Source of the DNA: Pedosphaera sp.
GTDB lineage: Bacteria > Verrucomicrobiota > Verrucomicrobiia > Limisphaerales > UBA9464
Assembly (NCBI GenBank): GCA_009695205.1
Contig: SIBK01000003.1
Span: 1 to 64,000 of the forward strand
Direction: 5' to 3'
DNA: 64,000 bases
In this document: positions 45,922-54,513 of the stretch, piece after piece
How positions within the stretch are numbered: position 1 is the stretch's first letter
How the letters are laid out: each line of letters opens with the position of its first letter
Translations under genes and position numbers: made by a program
The notes under the pieces: model-generated
What the model was told of the DNA's origin: nothing
Database searches by the model: none
What the model saw: only the letters and a program-made list of their open reading frames with translations

Positions 45922-46518
45922 TTGGAAGTGATTGACCCCTCATTAATCATCGACGCCACCCGCCGCTGGATCGCTGCGGTGGTGATCGGGCTGAACTTGT
46001 GTCCATTTGCTCAGCGCGTTTTCAAGGGGGACAAGATACGGTACGTCGTCTGCGAAGCCGTCGATGAAACGGGCCTGCTTCTGGCCCTTACCCACGAACT
46101 GGAACTCCTCGTCGCGACGCCGATGAATGAGATCGAAACGACCCTGCTCATTCACCCGGACGTGTTGACGAATTTCCGCGATTACAACGAGTTTATCCAC
46201 ACGGCGGATCAACGGATCGAAGCACTGGGGCTGTCAGGCACGATCCAAATCGCGAGCTTTCATCCAATGTACCGATTTGCGAAGACGGCTCCGGATGCCG
46301 TGGAGAACTACACGAACCGGTCACCCTATCCCATGATACATCTTCTGCGCGAAGACAGCATCAGCCAACTGGAGCTCGACCCTGCTGAGCTCAGCGAGAT
46401 CCCCCGGCGTAATATTGCGACACTCCGCGCACTCGGGCGGCGCGAGATCCTGAAGAGGCTGCGGGAGATCGGGCCTCAAACGTTGCAGGGGTCACATCTC
46501 GACATTCAACCGTTGTGA
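45922..46518 (+). CDS. DUF1415 family protein
   Basis: A 198-residue cytoplasmic protein matching DUF1415 by WIAAVVIGLNLCPFAQRVF, IETTLLIHPDVLTNFRDYNE, IQIASFHPMYRFA and NYTNRSPYPMIHLLREDSI. The start is a TTG (45922) or the GTG two codons later (45928). Function unknown. It stands alone between two unrelated genes. Confidence 0.88.
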   Translation: MEVIDPSLIIDATRRWIAAVVIGLNLCPFAQRVFKGDKIRYVVCEAVDETGLLLALTHELELLVATPMNEIETTLLIHPDVLTNFRDYNEFIHTADQRIEALGLSGTIQIASFHPMYRFAKTAPDAVENYTNRSPYPMIHLLREDSISQLELDPAELSEIPRRNIATLRALGRREILKRLREIGPQTLQGSHLDIQPL

Positions 46519-46594
46519 CCCCAACGGCTCCCTAAAATACGATCCGGCTTTTTCTTGCATGGGCGAGGAAAACAAACAATTTTCCAATCCAACC

Positions 46595-47542
46595 ATGCGA
46601 TCTCCAAAACTAACTCAGTCCGTATTTCCGAGTGCGCTCATTCTGTCGCTCATCGGACTGCAGCCCAGTTGCGCTGTCATTACCAAGAGCCAACGCGCAG
46701 AAGTAGCGGCGTTTGCCAAAGTGGCTTCCAACTACGGAACGCTTCCGGGTGAACCCATTCGTTCCTACGGCCACGCCACGCGCTTCGACCGGTTGCTGAA
46801 CGTATCCGCTCATGATTTTCAATCGGAATCTGCCCGGACCAACGCATGGGCCGAAATCGCGAAAGCCATCGAAACGGACAAGAAATTCGATGAAGCGGCC
46901 CGGCAGGCCGATGCAGCCCTTGATGTGTTGGATCAGTACGTTGAGATCCTCACACTCCTCTCTTCGGACGAATTCACCGACGCCCTTGATAAGAGCGCCA
47001 AGGAACTCGGAGCCTCTGTTGACAAGGGAATAAAGTCCTACAATCAGACGTTCCTTGTTCCGAAGGGGCAAAAGGAATTGGCTCCAGTCGGTGCCACCGT
47101 GGCTGCAGCGGTGCAAGGTGCGGGTGGCATCTACATCCGCTATCGACAGGCTAAACTCCTGAAGAATGCCGTGGTAACCGCGAACCCAGTAGTCGCTGCC
47201 CTGACTCACAACATCGCCGGATTGATGCGAGACAAGGTGAAGCCCTACTTGACGCAAGCCAACGAACGCTTGGGCGACGACTTCAAAAACGCCGCCAGAC
47301 AGGCCAAGGATCTTCCTTTCGGAACCATCCAGGAAGTGGCGTTCCAGGTGGAGCGATCTCAGAACGCGTTCCAACTCGCGGAAGCCGCCGCGAAGGCCTC
47401 AGAGAGCCTGGCTGCCAGTCACAAGAAACTTGCAGCGGAACTGACTTCGAGAAAGTCCATCGAGGATCGTATCCAGGAAATCCAAGCCCTCGCTGACGAG
47501 ATCAAGGCCGCGCAGAAGCTGCAGAAAGCGCTGAGCAAATAG
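46595..47542 (+). CDS. Unrecognised helical lipoprotein
   Basis: A 315-residue protein from the ATG at 46595 (MRSPKLTQSVFPSALIL); the frame opens 12 codons earlier. A lipobox-like LIGLQPSC places the lipidated Cys at residue 26, so it is probably membrane-anchored. The rest is Ala/Lys/Glu-rich and almost all helical, with a small Gly/Ala-rich hydrophobic stretch APVGATVAAAVQGAGGIYI. The C-terminal ~80 residues (NAFQLAEAAAKASESLAASH) look like a coiled coil. No family recognised. It is followed 53 bp downstream by a small helical protein on the same strand, probably an operon. Confidence 0.7.
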   Translation: MRSPKLTQSVFPSALILSLIGLQPSCAVITKSQRAEVAAFAKVASNYGTLPGEPIRSYGHATRFDRLLNVSAHDFQSESARTNAWAEIAKAIETDKKFDEAARQADAALDVLDQYVEILTLLSSDEFTDALDKSAKELGASVDKGIKSYNQTFLVPKGQKELAPVGATVAAAVQGAGGIYIRYRQAKLLKNAVVTANPVVAALTHNIAGLMRDKVKPYLTQANERLGDDFKNAARQAKDLPFGTIQEVAFQVERSQNAFQLAEAAAKASESLAASHKKLAAELTSRKSIEDRIQEIQALADEIKAAQKLQKALSK

Positions 47543-47594
47543 GACTCTCTTGAAATCTCCCTCTCCAGCAACTGACTAAAACAAAAATATTCCC

Positions 47595-47936
47595 ATGGCC
47601 AATACCGAACGATTTAACACTCTCCAAAAGGTGGTCATCGCCCGCAAAGCCGTGAACAAATTGCGGGACACCTCCACCCTGACTTCGGATGAGCGAGACC
47701 TTGTCAATACTACCTATGCGGCCTTAATCGACGTGGAGGATCTTCTCATTCTGGAAGACATCCGGGAGAGTATCAAAGACATGGAGGCGAATTCCAAGAA
47801 GCTTGGCGCACTCACCAAAGATTTCAATAAATCTGCCGCTCGGTTGAAGAAGGTCGCAAAATTCATCGGTGATGCCGCCAAGGCGCTGGGTGTGCTCGCG
47901 GATATCGTCTCCAAGGCTGCCGCGGCGGGCATCTAG
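47595..47936 (+). CDS. Small helical protein partner of the lipoprotein
   Basis: A 113-residue protein without a signal peptide: MANTERFNTLQKVVIARKAV, then DERDLVNTTYAALIDVEDLL and heptad-like helices (MEANSKKLGALTKDFNKSAA). The end, FIGDAAKALGVLADIVSKAA, is amphipathic to hydrophobic and could insert in a membrane. No family recognised. Its position after the lipoprotein gene suggests they act together; a pore-forming or coiled-coil assembly is speculation. Confidence 0.65.
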   Translation: MANTERFNTLQKVVIARKAVNKLRDTSTLTSDERDLVNTTYAALIDVEDLLILEDIRESIKDMEANSKKLGALTKDFNKSAARLKKVAKFIGDAAKALGVLADIVSKAAAAGI

Positions 47937-48000
47937 GGATGATGATTTTCTGACGTCGCACTTCAGCAGCGCTTTGTGCACGGAGGCAATGGAATCGGCT

Positions 48001-50490
48001 TCATCGTCCGCGCGCCTCTATATCCCGCCAGCGGGTGAGAGCAAATTCGTATTCCGTGAGCGCTTCGTTGGACACAACCCCCCGGTTCCGGGCAATTTCC
48101 TCTTCGACGCGTTGTGCGAACCAGGCGGCTTCTTCGCGTTTGGGCACCTGAGGTTTGTCTTTCATGCGCACCCACCAGGGGGCGGTGTGTGCAAACCGGA
48201 AGCGATCATTATCCCTGGATTCAAAACAACGGACGGCAATCCATCCGCCTGTCTCCATCGTAACCACGGTGTCAATGCGACCCCGATAGCCCCCCGTCGA
48301 TGTTGGTTTCATGGATGGCGCCTCAGAGAACACCACGTCCCCGTTGGCAATGACATCGACCGACAGCTTTGGTCGTTCCGCTTGCACGTCGCCCGTCACC
48401 CGAAAGCGCCTGCGTTTGCGGCCGCTGCTCGTGAACACCTCGCCGGGATCGTATCCTTCGACCGTCGCAAAGAGCATCGGCCCGGTTGTGACGAAGCTGC
48501 GTCCGGCCTTGAGCGCGCGCATCCATCCCTCGTAATTGAAGCCGTCCGGTTGATGGACGTAGACGCGTGAGAAGCCGAGTGGAACGGGGTGCACCCCATT
48601 GGCGGTGCCCGCGGTGGGGGTGATGTGGAATCCGGAATTCAGCAACGCGTAGTACGTGCGGAAGCCGAAGAGCGTCCAGCCGCGTTCGGTGTCCGTCCCG
48701 GTGCCTGGGACATTCATCCAGGGGGGAGCGGGAACGGCCCAGTTGCGGGTGGAGTATACCGTGCGCCAATGATGGTTGTTTCCGAGTTCGTAGAGATCGG
48801 GAGCAATCACCGGCGCCAGCATGCAGGACCACGCCCAGTTGTGTTTCTCGAAATCGATCATGCCGCCCTGCCGTCGCACTTCGGCTGCAACCGGGGCGAG
48901 CGGTGGGACCGCCAGTTGCAAGGGGGTGCGGTGATTGATGATGACGATTGCACCAAGCGTGTGACTGCGGCCGGCGGTGGTGAAAATTTCGTACTCGGAG
49001 TTCCGGGGAAACCAGACGTGCCGATCATCCACGTGGATCGGTTCATTACCGAAGTCGTTGGTAACGCTTTGGGGACTCTGCGCCGGCGAGAGCCCGGCCA
49101 CGGTGGTCCAATGCACCATGGGACAGGCGACATTCAGATCTTCGGCGAGCAACGTGTTGGGCAGATCCTTCACAGCGCGGTGATTGTGGGTGTCTCCGCT
49201 GAACCAGCCGCGGGCTTCGAGATTAATCCAGCGCTGTAGGGGGATCTTCAGAGCGACGGGTTCGGCGCCTATTTCGAAATCGTTGGTGGAAGGCAGGTAT
49301 TCCTTGCCCCGTTCAACGATGAATCGGTATTGGCCCGGAGCGAGGGCGAGTTCGAAAGGATGGGCTGAAAGTGTCGTGTGCATCTCGACGGCCGCGGGAT
49401 TCGAACCATTGCGACGCTGATAGGTTACCGACGATCCGGAAGCGTCCGCTGAGTCTGGGAAGTGCCACGTGCCATCGGCAGCCTGGACGTAAATCCGGCA
49501 CGCAAGCAACGAGCCGGTCGTTGCATCGACCACCTCACCCCGCACCGAAGTGCGCACCTCAGGTTGCGCTTTACGTCGTTCGACGACGGCTAGGGGATCG
49601 GTGGGGGCGGCGGATGGTGCGACGTACCGCGCGAGGTCACGGAGGGCGATCGCCCGGTAGCCGTTGGAGGCAAGATAGCGGATGTACAATGCAAAGTTCT
49701 CGGGTGGCGTGTGTACCCAGGGATGATCCCGATCGGGGACTCCATGAAATTGGAGGACGGCGATTCGTCCGTGGCGGGCCTGCTGCACGGCGTGTTGAAA
49801 ATTATCCAACGTCCAGTCCGGGCGGGCATCGCCTGCGGTCGGGATCAGCAGTGGATGATCCGAGCCGGGTTCGTAGGCGGTGCCACGCCCCTCCTTGTAG
49901 GGAAACTCGGGCTCGCCCCCGCGCCGTGCCCACTGGAACCCGAGTTGCTGCAGGAGAGGCAGGGCACCCGGAAAAAAGGCGTTGCCTGGATAACCAAAGC
50001 TGACGGGCTTTGGAATGCCATGGGCCGCGCAACGGGCATTGATCCCTTCGATTTCCAGTGCAAGGCGTCCGAGAGTGTCGGCGCTGACGCCCATGTGGCT
50101 GACGGTGTGATTCCCAATTTCGAAGCCGTCGCGGTGCAATTCCGCGATTTGTTCCCAGGTCATGTAGTCCTGCTTATTTGTCGGGAAGCCAAACCCCTCG
50201 GTAATGAAAAAAGTGGCGCCGAATCCATGCAATTTGAGCAGCGGCCGAACGACCGAGTACTGGGACGCGACGGAGTCGTCAAAGGTCAGCACGACTAGTT
50301 TGTCGGGAATCGCTTCCAGTGCGACCGCGCGGAGCGGCAGCAGGAGAACGGCGAGAACGACGACAGCACTACGAAGGAGCTGGCGGGGGTGGAGGACGGG
50401 AATTCTTGGGGCGTTGCGCAGCGTCGCGGGCGCGGCACATGAATTCGGGTCGTTTAGCAGGCGCGTGCGCATGAAGTGTCGGAGAATCAT
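48001..50490 (-). CDS. Polysaccharide deacetylase fused to a CehA/McbA-type PHP domain
   Basis: An 829-residue exported protein (signal around SAVVVLAVLLLPLRAVALEA). Residues ~60-290 form a NodB deacetylase: LVVLTFDDSVASQYSVVRPL with the catalytic Asp pair, GNHTVSHMGVS with the metal His pair, and AVLQFHGVPDRDHPWVH. A middle beta domain follows (VRGEVVDATTGSLLACRIYV), like a carboxypeptidase regulatory domain. The C-terminal ~400 residues start WFSGDTHNHRAVKDLPNTLL, a PHP metallohydrolase motif, with IVIINHRTP and MIDFEKHNWAW. Substrates are unknown. A downstream ATG at 50472 is an equally good start. Confidence 0.85.
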   Translation of the reverse strand: MILRHFMRTRLLNDPNSCAAPATLRNAPRIPVLHPRQLLRSAVVVLAVLLLPLRAVALEAIPDKLVVLTFDDSVASQYSVVRPLLKLHGFGATFFITEGFGFPTNKQDYMTWEQIAELHRDGFEIGNHTVSHMGVSADTLGRLALEIEGINARCAAHGIPKPVSFGYPGNAFFPGALPLLQQLGFQWARRGGEPEFPYKEGRGTAYEPGSDHPLLIPTAGDARPDWTLDNFQHAVQQARHGRIAVLQFHGVPDRDHPWVHTPPENFALYIRYLASNGYRAIALRDLARYVAPSAAPTDPLAVVERRKAQPEVRTSVRGEVVDATTGSLLACRIYVQAADGTWHFPDSADASGSSVTYQRRNGSNPAAVEMHTTLSAHPFELALAPGQYRFIVERGKEYLPSTNDFEIGAEPVALKIPLQRWINLEARGWFSGDTHNHRAVKDLPNTLLAEDLNVACPMVHWTTVAGLSPAQSPQSVTNDFGNEPIHVDDRHVWFPRNSEYEIFTTAGRSHTLGAIVIINHRTPLQLAVPPLAPVAAEVRRQGGMIDFEKHNWAWSCMLAPVIAPDLYELGNNHHWRTVYSTRNWAVPAPPWMNVPGTGTDTERGWTLFGFRTYYALLNSGFHITPTAGTANGVHPVPLGFSRVYVHQPDGFNYEGWMRALKAGRSFVTTGPMLFATVEGYDPGEVFTSSGRKRRRFRVTGDVQAERPKLSVDVIANGDVVFSEAPSMKPTSTGGYRGRIDTVVTMETGGWIAVRCFESRDNDRFRFAHTAPWWVRMKDKPQVPKREEAAWFAQRVEEEIARNRGVVSNEALTEYEFALTRWRDIEARGR

Positions 50491-50594
50491 GGGAGTGGAG
50501 AATACAGATGGATTGCCAAAAGACGAGCCTTTGACGTCATTGAATTCCGTGTAGGGCTTGACCGCAGGCGAGGATCGCTGCGCAATGGCGCGAC

Positions 50595-51125
50595 ATGAAT
50601 TCTCCGTCGGTCACCGAAATTGAACAGGCAATCCGTAACGTACCGGACTTTCCTAAGCCGGGCATTCAGTTCAAGGACATCACTCCTGTACTTGCAGACG
50701 GCCGTTTGTTTACGGGCGCCATGGATCACCTGCTGGCTGGAGTGACGCGAGGGGGTGTCGACAAGGTGGCGGGGATTGATGCGCGGGGCTTCATTTTCGC
50801 GGCGGCGGCGGCAGCCCGCCTGGGAGTCGGATTTGTGCCGATCCGGAAGAAGGGAAAACTCCCCTTTAACACGGTCGAGCAGAGTTACGAACTGGAGTAT
50901 GGATCGGCGACGGTGGCGTTGCATACCGATGCGATTCTGCCGGGCGAGCGGGTGATCTTGCTCGACGACCTGCTGGCGACCGGGGGCACGGCCGGGGCGG
51001 CGGTCGCACTGCTGAATCGGTTGGGCGCACGCCTGATTGGCGTGCGATTTCTGATCGAGCTGGGCTTTCTAAATGGGCGACAGAAGCTGGGAGGCAATGA
51101 GATCCTTTCTGTGATTCGGTACTAG
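50595..51125 (+). CDS. apt: Adenine phosphoribosyltransferase
   Basis: Converts adenine and PRPP to AMP in purine salvage. The 176 residues fit. Motifs: VPDFPKPGIQFKDITPVLAD, the substrate loop AGIDARGFIFAAAAA, GVGFVPIRKKGKLPF and the PRPP site VILLDDLLATGGTAGAAVAL. The 18-bp gap to the following PAP2-glycosyltransferase gene suggests cotranscription, though the functions are unrelated. Confidence 0.97.
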   Translation: MNSPSVTEIEQAIRNVPDFPKPGIQFKDITPVLADGRLFTGAMDHLLAGVTRGGVDKVAGIDARGFIFAAAAAARLGVGFVPIRKKGKLPFNTVEQSYELEYGSATVALHTDAILPGERVILLDDLLATGGTAGAAVALLNRLGARLIGVRFLIELGFLNGRQKLGGNEILSVIRY

Positions 51126-51143
51126 AATGAAGCCATCGATGGG

Positions 51144-53543
51144 ATGACTATTTTCCAAACATTCGACCCGACCGTTTTTCATTGGGTAAATCAGGTTTGG
51201 ACAAACCCGGTCTTTGACCTTTTGATGCCGTTTCTCAGCGGCAACCGTTTCTTTGTGCCCTGTGCGGTGCTCCTGCTGGGATTGATCGCGTGGCGTGGAG
51301 GACGCCGGGCACGGTGTTTTCTGATCGTGTTATTTCTGTCCGTCGCAATTGGAGAGACGATCATCACCGGACCGTTGAAAAAGGGGTTTGGACGGTTGCG
51401 GCCTTTTCTCACGGAATCAGAGATCCGGCTCCTAGTCGGGCGCGGTCCCTCGTTTGCAATGCCGAGCGGTCATGCCGCGATCTGGGCGGCGGCGGCCGCC
51501 GTGACGGCCTGGTTCTATCGGCGTAGTCCGCGATATATGGTGCCGCTCGCGGGTGCGATCGGCTACTCACGGATGTATGTTGGAGTCCATTGGCCTACCG
51601 ATGTGCTCGCGGGATGGTTGATCGGCACGGCCCACGGATGGACCTTCGCGTGGCTGATTGAGGGATTATGGCGGCGGGTGGGCCGAGAGTGGTTTCCCTT
51701 ATGGTGGAAGAAGCAACCGTCGCTCCTCTATCCCGAGGCGATGTTGTCGAGCGAAACCGTTCCCGCTGAGGTTAAAAATGGGGGGCAGACCTCCGGGCAT
51801 GCCAGTCGCAGGGGTCTCCGACCTCGGGTGGAGTTGGAGGCTGCGGGAACCGGCAGGCCGGAGACCTGTCCCACAAGTGACACGACGAGAACGGCTGTGG
51901 ATGGCGATGTGTGTGTTGACACCGATACCCACTGGTGGAGGCTTGGCTGCCTCTGGGTCGGCGTGTTGTTGCTCGCCCGAGTGGTGTACCTCGCTTCTGG
52001 TACCATCGAGCTGAGCGAGGACGAAGCTTACCAGTGGCTGTGGTCCAAACATCCCGCACTCTCTTATTACAGCAAGCCGCCGCTGATCGCCTATACGCAG
52101 TGGCTTGGCACGCATCTCTGGGGTGACACGGAACTCGGTGTGCGATTCTTCTCCCCAGTCATCGCTGCCGTTCTTGGAACCATGCTGTTTCACTTCGTTG
52201 GACGCTGGGCGGGATTTCGTACGGGGTTCTGGTTTTTGGTGATCGTTACGGCGACGCCCCTCCTGGCGGTGGGGTCGATTTTAATGACGATAGATCCATT
52301 GATGGTTCTATTTTGGATGGTGGCCATGTTGGCCGGCTGGCGGGCAATTGCGGCTGAGGTCACGGGCCGAGAGTCTCCGACTCGATGGTGGGTGGTGACG
52401 GGTGTGGGTCTCGGGTGCGGGTTCCTGAGCAAGTATAGTTCTCCCTTGGGGTGGGTGGCGTTTGCGCTGTTTTTTCTCTGGATACCATCGGCTCGGGTGT
52501 GTCTCCGCAGGCCTGGCCTGTGGCTGGCATTGAGCATCAATCTGGTCTGCACGCTTCCGGTGTTGATCTGGAACTGGCAACACGGAGCGGTGACTCTAAC
52601 TCATCTTCGGGAGCGCAGTGGCTTAACGGAGTCCTGGATGCCGACACTGCGCCATTTTTGGGACTTTGCCGGAGCCGTACTGATCCTTATAAATCCCGTG
52701 TTCCTACTGGCAGCTGTCGTTGCAGCGGTCGGGGTATGGAGGACGAGCTCCTGGCGGGATTCAACGACCCTACAGTGGGAACCCGATTCCGATTTCCCGA
52801 AGCGAGGCGCGAGCCCGCTCCTGATGAAGTTTGTCTTCTGCCAGGGAGTGCCGCTGTTACTATTCTGGACCGTTTATACGTTGAGGGCCCAAGTGCTCCC
52901 AAACTGGATTAGCCCCGCAGTGCTGCCGCTGCTGCTGCTCGGAACGTTTTGGTGGCACCGGAGGTGGATGGAGGGAGATGTTCGGGGCGTGCGCCTCTTG
53001 ATTGCGGGTATCGCCCTGGGGCTGCCGCTCGTGGGTCTGCTGCACAACACCGATTGGGTGGCAAAGCTCGCGGGGTCTCCACTTCCTGCCAAGGTGGATC
53101 CTTTGCGGCGCGTGTGTGGATTCCGGGAGGTTGCACGGATTGTCGGCGAGCAACGGGATAAGCTCGTCAGCGAAGGCCGCGCGACGTTTGTCATTGCGGA
53201 TCACTATGGCCGTACCGGTTTGTTAAGTTTCTATTTGCCGGGACTTCGGCGGCAGGCCCAACACAATCCGGAGGTTTACGCAATTTCCTCAGATAAACCG
53301 AAAAATCAATTCTGGTTCTGGCCGGGATACTCCCAACGAAAAGGGCAATCCGCGGTGTTCATGCTCGCAGATTCCCTCAATCCACAGAAGGTAGGCCCCG
53401 CAGCACAGGCAAGAGCGGATGCGGCGCTGACGCGTCTCCGGGACGAATTTGGGTCGGTGGATTTGCTGGGTCCATTTGAAGCGACGTTCAAGGGACGGGT
53501 CTTTCACCGATTCCAGTTGTTTGCGTGTCGGGACAAGAAATGA
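51144..53543 (+). CDS. PAP2 phosphatase fused to an ArnT/GT39-like glycosyltransferase
   Basis: A 799-residue membrane protein. Residues 1-180 are a PAP2 domain with its three motifs: KKGFGRLRP, MPSGHAAIWA and SRMYVGVHWPTDVLAG. A charged linker (residues ~200-265) contains repeat-derived sequence. The second half is a GT-C enzyme with LSEDEAYQWLWSKHP, carrying the catalytic acid pair, and YYSKPPLIAYTQWLGTHLWG, followed by ~10 helices and a periplasmic end. PAP2 could dephosphorylate undecaprenyl pyrophosphate or a lipid, while the GT-C part moves a sugar from a polyprenyl phosphate. The linker sequence suggests two genes joined by a repeat insertion. Confidence 0.88.
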   Translation: MTIFQTFDPTVFHWVNQVWTNPVFDLLMPFLSGNRFFVPCAVLLLGLIAWRGGRRARCFLIVLFLSVAIGETIITGPLKKGFGRLRPFLTESEIRLLVGRGPSFAMPSGHAAIWAAAAAVTAWFYRRSPRYMVPLAGAIGYSRMYVGVHWPTDVLAGWLIGTAHGWTFAWLIEGLWRRVGREWFPLWWKKQPSLLYPEAMLSSETVPAEVKNGGQTSGHASRRGLRPRVELEAAGTGRPETCPTSDTTRTAVDGDVCVDTDTHWWRLGCLWVGVLLLARVVYLASGTIELSEDEAYQWLWSKHPALSYYSKPPLIAYTQWLGTHLWGDTELGVRFFSPVIAAVLGTMLFHFVGRWAGFRTGFWFLVIVTATPLLAVGSILMTIDPLMVLFWMVAMLAGWRAIAAEVTGRESPTRWWVVTGVGLGCGFLSKYSSPLGWVAFALFFLWIPSARVCLRRPGLWLALSINLVCTLPVLIWNWQHGAVTLTHLRERSGLTESWMPTLRHFWDFAGAVLILINPVFLLAAVVAAVGVWRTSSWRDSTTLQWEPDSDFPKRGASPLLMKFVFCQGVPLLLFWTVYTLRAQVLPNWISPAVLPLLLLGTFWWHRRWMEGDVRGVRLLIAGIALGLPLVGLLHNTDWVAKLAGSPLPAKVDPLRRVCGFREVARIVGEQRDKLVSEGRATFVIADHYGRTGLLSFYLPGLRRQAQHNPEVYAISSDKPKNQFWFWPGYSQRKGQSAVFMLADSLNPQKVGPAAQARADAALTRLRDEFGSVDLLGPFEATFKGRVFHRFQLFACRDKK
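51779..51875. repeat. Hairpin repeat inside the PAP2-glycosyltransferase linker
   Basis: TGGGGGGCAGACCTCCGGGC at 51779-51798 (continuing ATGCC) is an imperfect inverted copy of GGCAGGCCGGAGACCTGTCC at 51852-51871. The two arms are about 24 bp with a ~50-bp spacer. The second arm matches the repeat at 27519-27540. The element stays in frame and encodes part of the linker. Confidence 0.65.
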
Positions 53544-53565
53544 AACAGGCTGGAATACCAGGGAT

Positions 53566-54513
53566 ATGTCGATAAAACTGGCTTCGGAGCGAGAATGGGT
53601 TCTGGCGGACTTTGACCTCGCCGCGACGCTGACCAGTGGGCAGGCGTTCCGGTGGAGGTTTGTGGATGGCGGTTGGGAAGCGGTGGTCGCAGGACGTTGG
53701 GTACGGCTGGAGCAGCGTCCGTTCGGAATTCGTGCCGTGACATCCGCATTCTGCGCAAATTGGGAATGGATCGAAGAATACTTGCGGCTGGGAGACGATA
53801 TGCCGGCGATTCTTGCCAGTTTTCCCGATGACCCTCCGATGCGTTCGGCGCAGGCGTCGTGTCGGGGTCTGCGCCTCCTCCGGCAGGATCCTTGGGAGAG
53901 CCTCGCATCCTTCATCGCCTCCTCCAGCAAGCAGATCGTTCAGATTCAAGAAATCGTTCGCTTGCTGTCCGAACGGTTTGGAGAACCAGTGAAGGTGCCT
54001 CCAGATCGGCCGCCTCTCTGGAAATTTCCGACGGTCGAGCGGTTGGCAACGGCGACGGAAATTGAACTCAGGAACTGCAAACTGGGCTTTCGTGCGCCGT
54101 ATTTGCTAGGCACCGCCCGGAGGATTGTCTTCGGCGAGTTGAATCTTGCCAGCCTACGGAACCTGGAGCTCCGCGTCGCCCGAGACGCGTTGATGGAATG
54201 TCCGGGTGTTGGCCGAAAGATCGCAGAGTGTGTGCTGTTGTTCGGGTACGGATTCCCGACGGCATTTCCGGTTGATGTCTGGATTCGAAAGGCTCTGCAC
54301 CGTCTCTACTTTCCCAAGGTTCGGCGAATGAGCCCCCAGCGTTTGGAGCGGTTTGTGGAATCCCACTTTGGAACCAACTCGGGGTACGCCCAGCAGTATT
54401 TGTTCCACTACGTGAGGACGCAGTTGGGCCGGCAGTGGAGTGGTGAGCGTCGTGTTCGGAAGGGACCTCCGAAGAGGCAGCAGAGCAAGGTTGGGCATGG
54501 GGACAAGAATTAG
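53566..54513 (+). CDS. OGG1-like 8-oxoguanine DNA glycosylase/AP lyase
   Basis: Base-excision repair enzyme of the HhH-GPD superfamily, 315 residues from the ATG at 53566 (the earlier frame overlaps the previous gene). The N-terminal OGG-type domain has FDLAATLTSGQAFRWRFVDG. The HhH-GPD part has FIASSSKQIVQIQEIVRLL, MECPGVGRKIAECVLLFGYG with the catalytic Lys of the HhH, and FPVDVWIRKALHR with the conserved Asp. It is most similar in layout to eukaryote-like OGG1 (AlkA/OGG type) rather than MutM. It ends inside the start region of the following PQQ-propeller gene. Confidence 0.9.
   Translation: MSIKLASEREWVLADFDLAATLTSGQAFRWRFVDGGWEAVVAGRWVRLEQRPFGIRAVTSAFCANWEWIEEYLRLGDDMPAILASFPDDPPMRSAQASCRGLRLLRQDPWESLASFIASSSKQIVQIQEIVRLLSERFGEPVKVPPDRPPLWKFPTVERLATATEIELRNCKLGFRAPYLLGTARRIVFGELNLASLRNLELRVARDALMECPGVGRKIAECVLLFGYGFPTAFPVDVWIRKALHRLYFPKVRRMSPQRLERFVESHFGTNSGYAQQYLFHYVRTQLGRQWSGERRVRKGPPKRQQSKVGHGDKN

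Noticed and set aside
49396-49405. GATTCGAACC, resembling a tRNA T-loop on the minus strand
   Set aside because: It lies inside the deacetylase coding sequence, and no acceptor, anticodon or D arms can be built around it.
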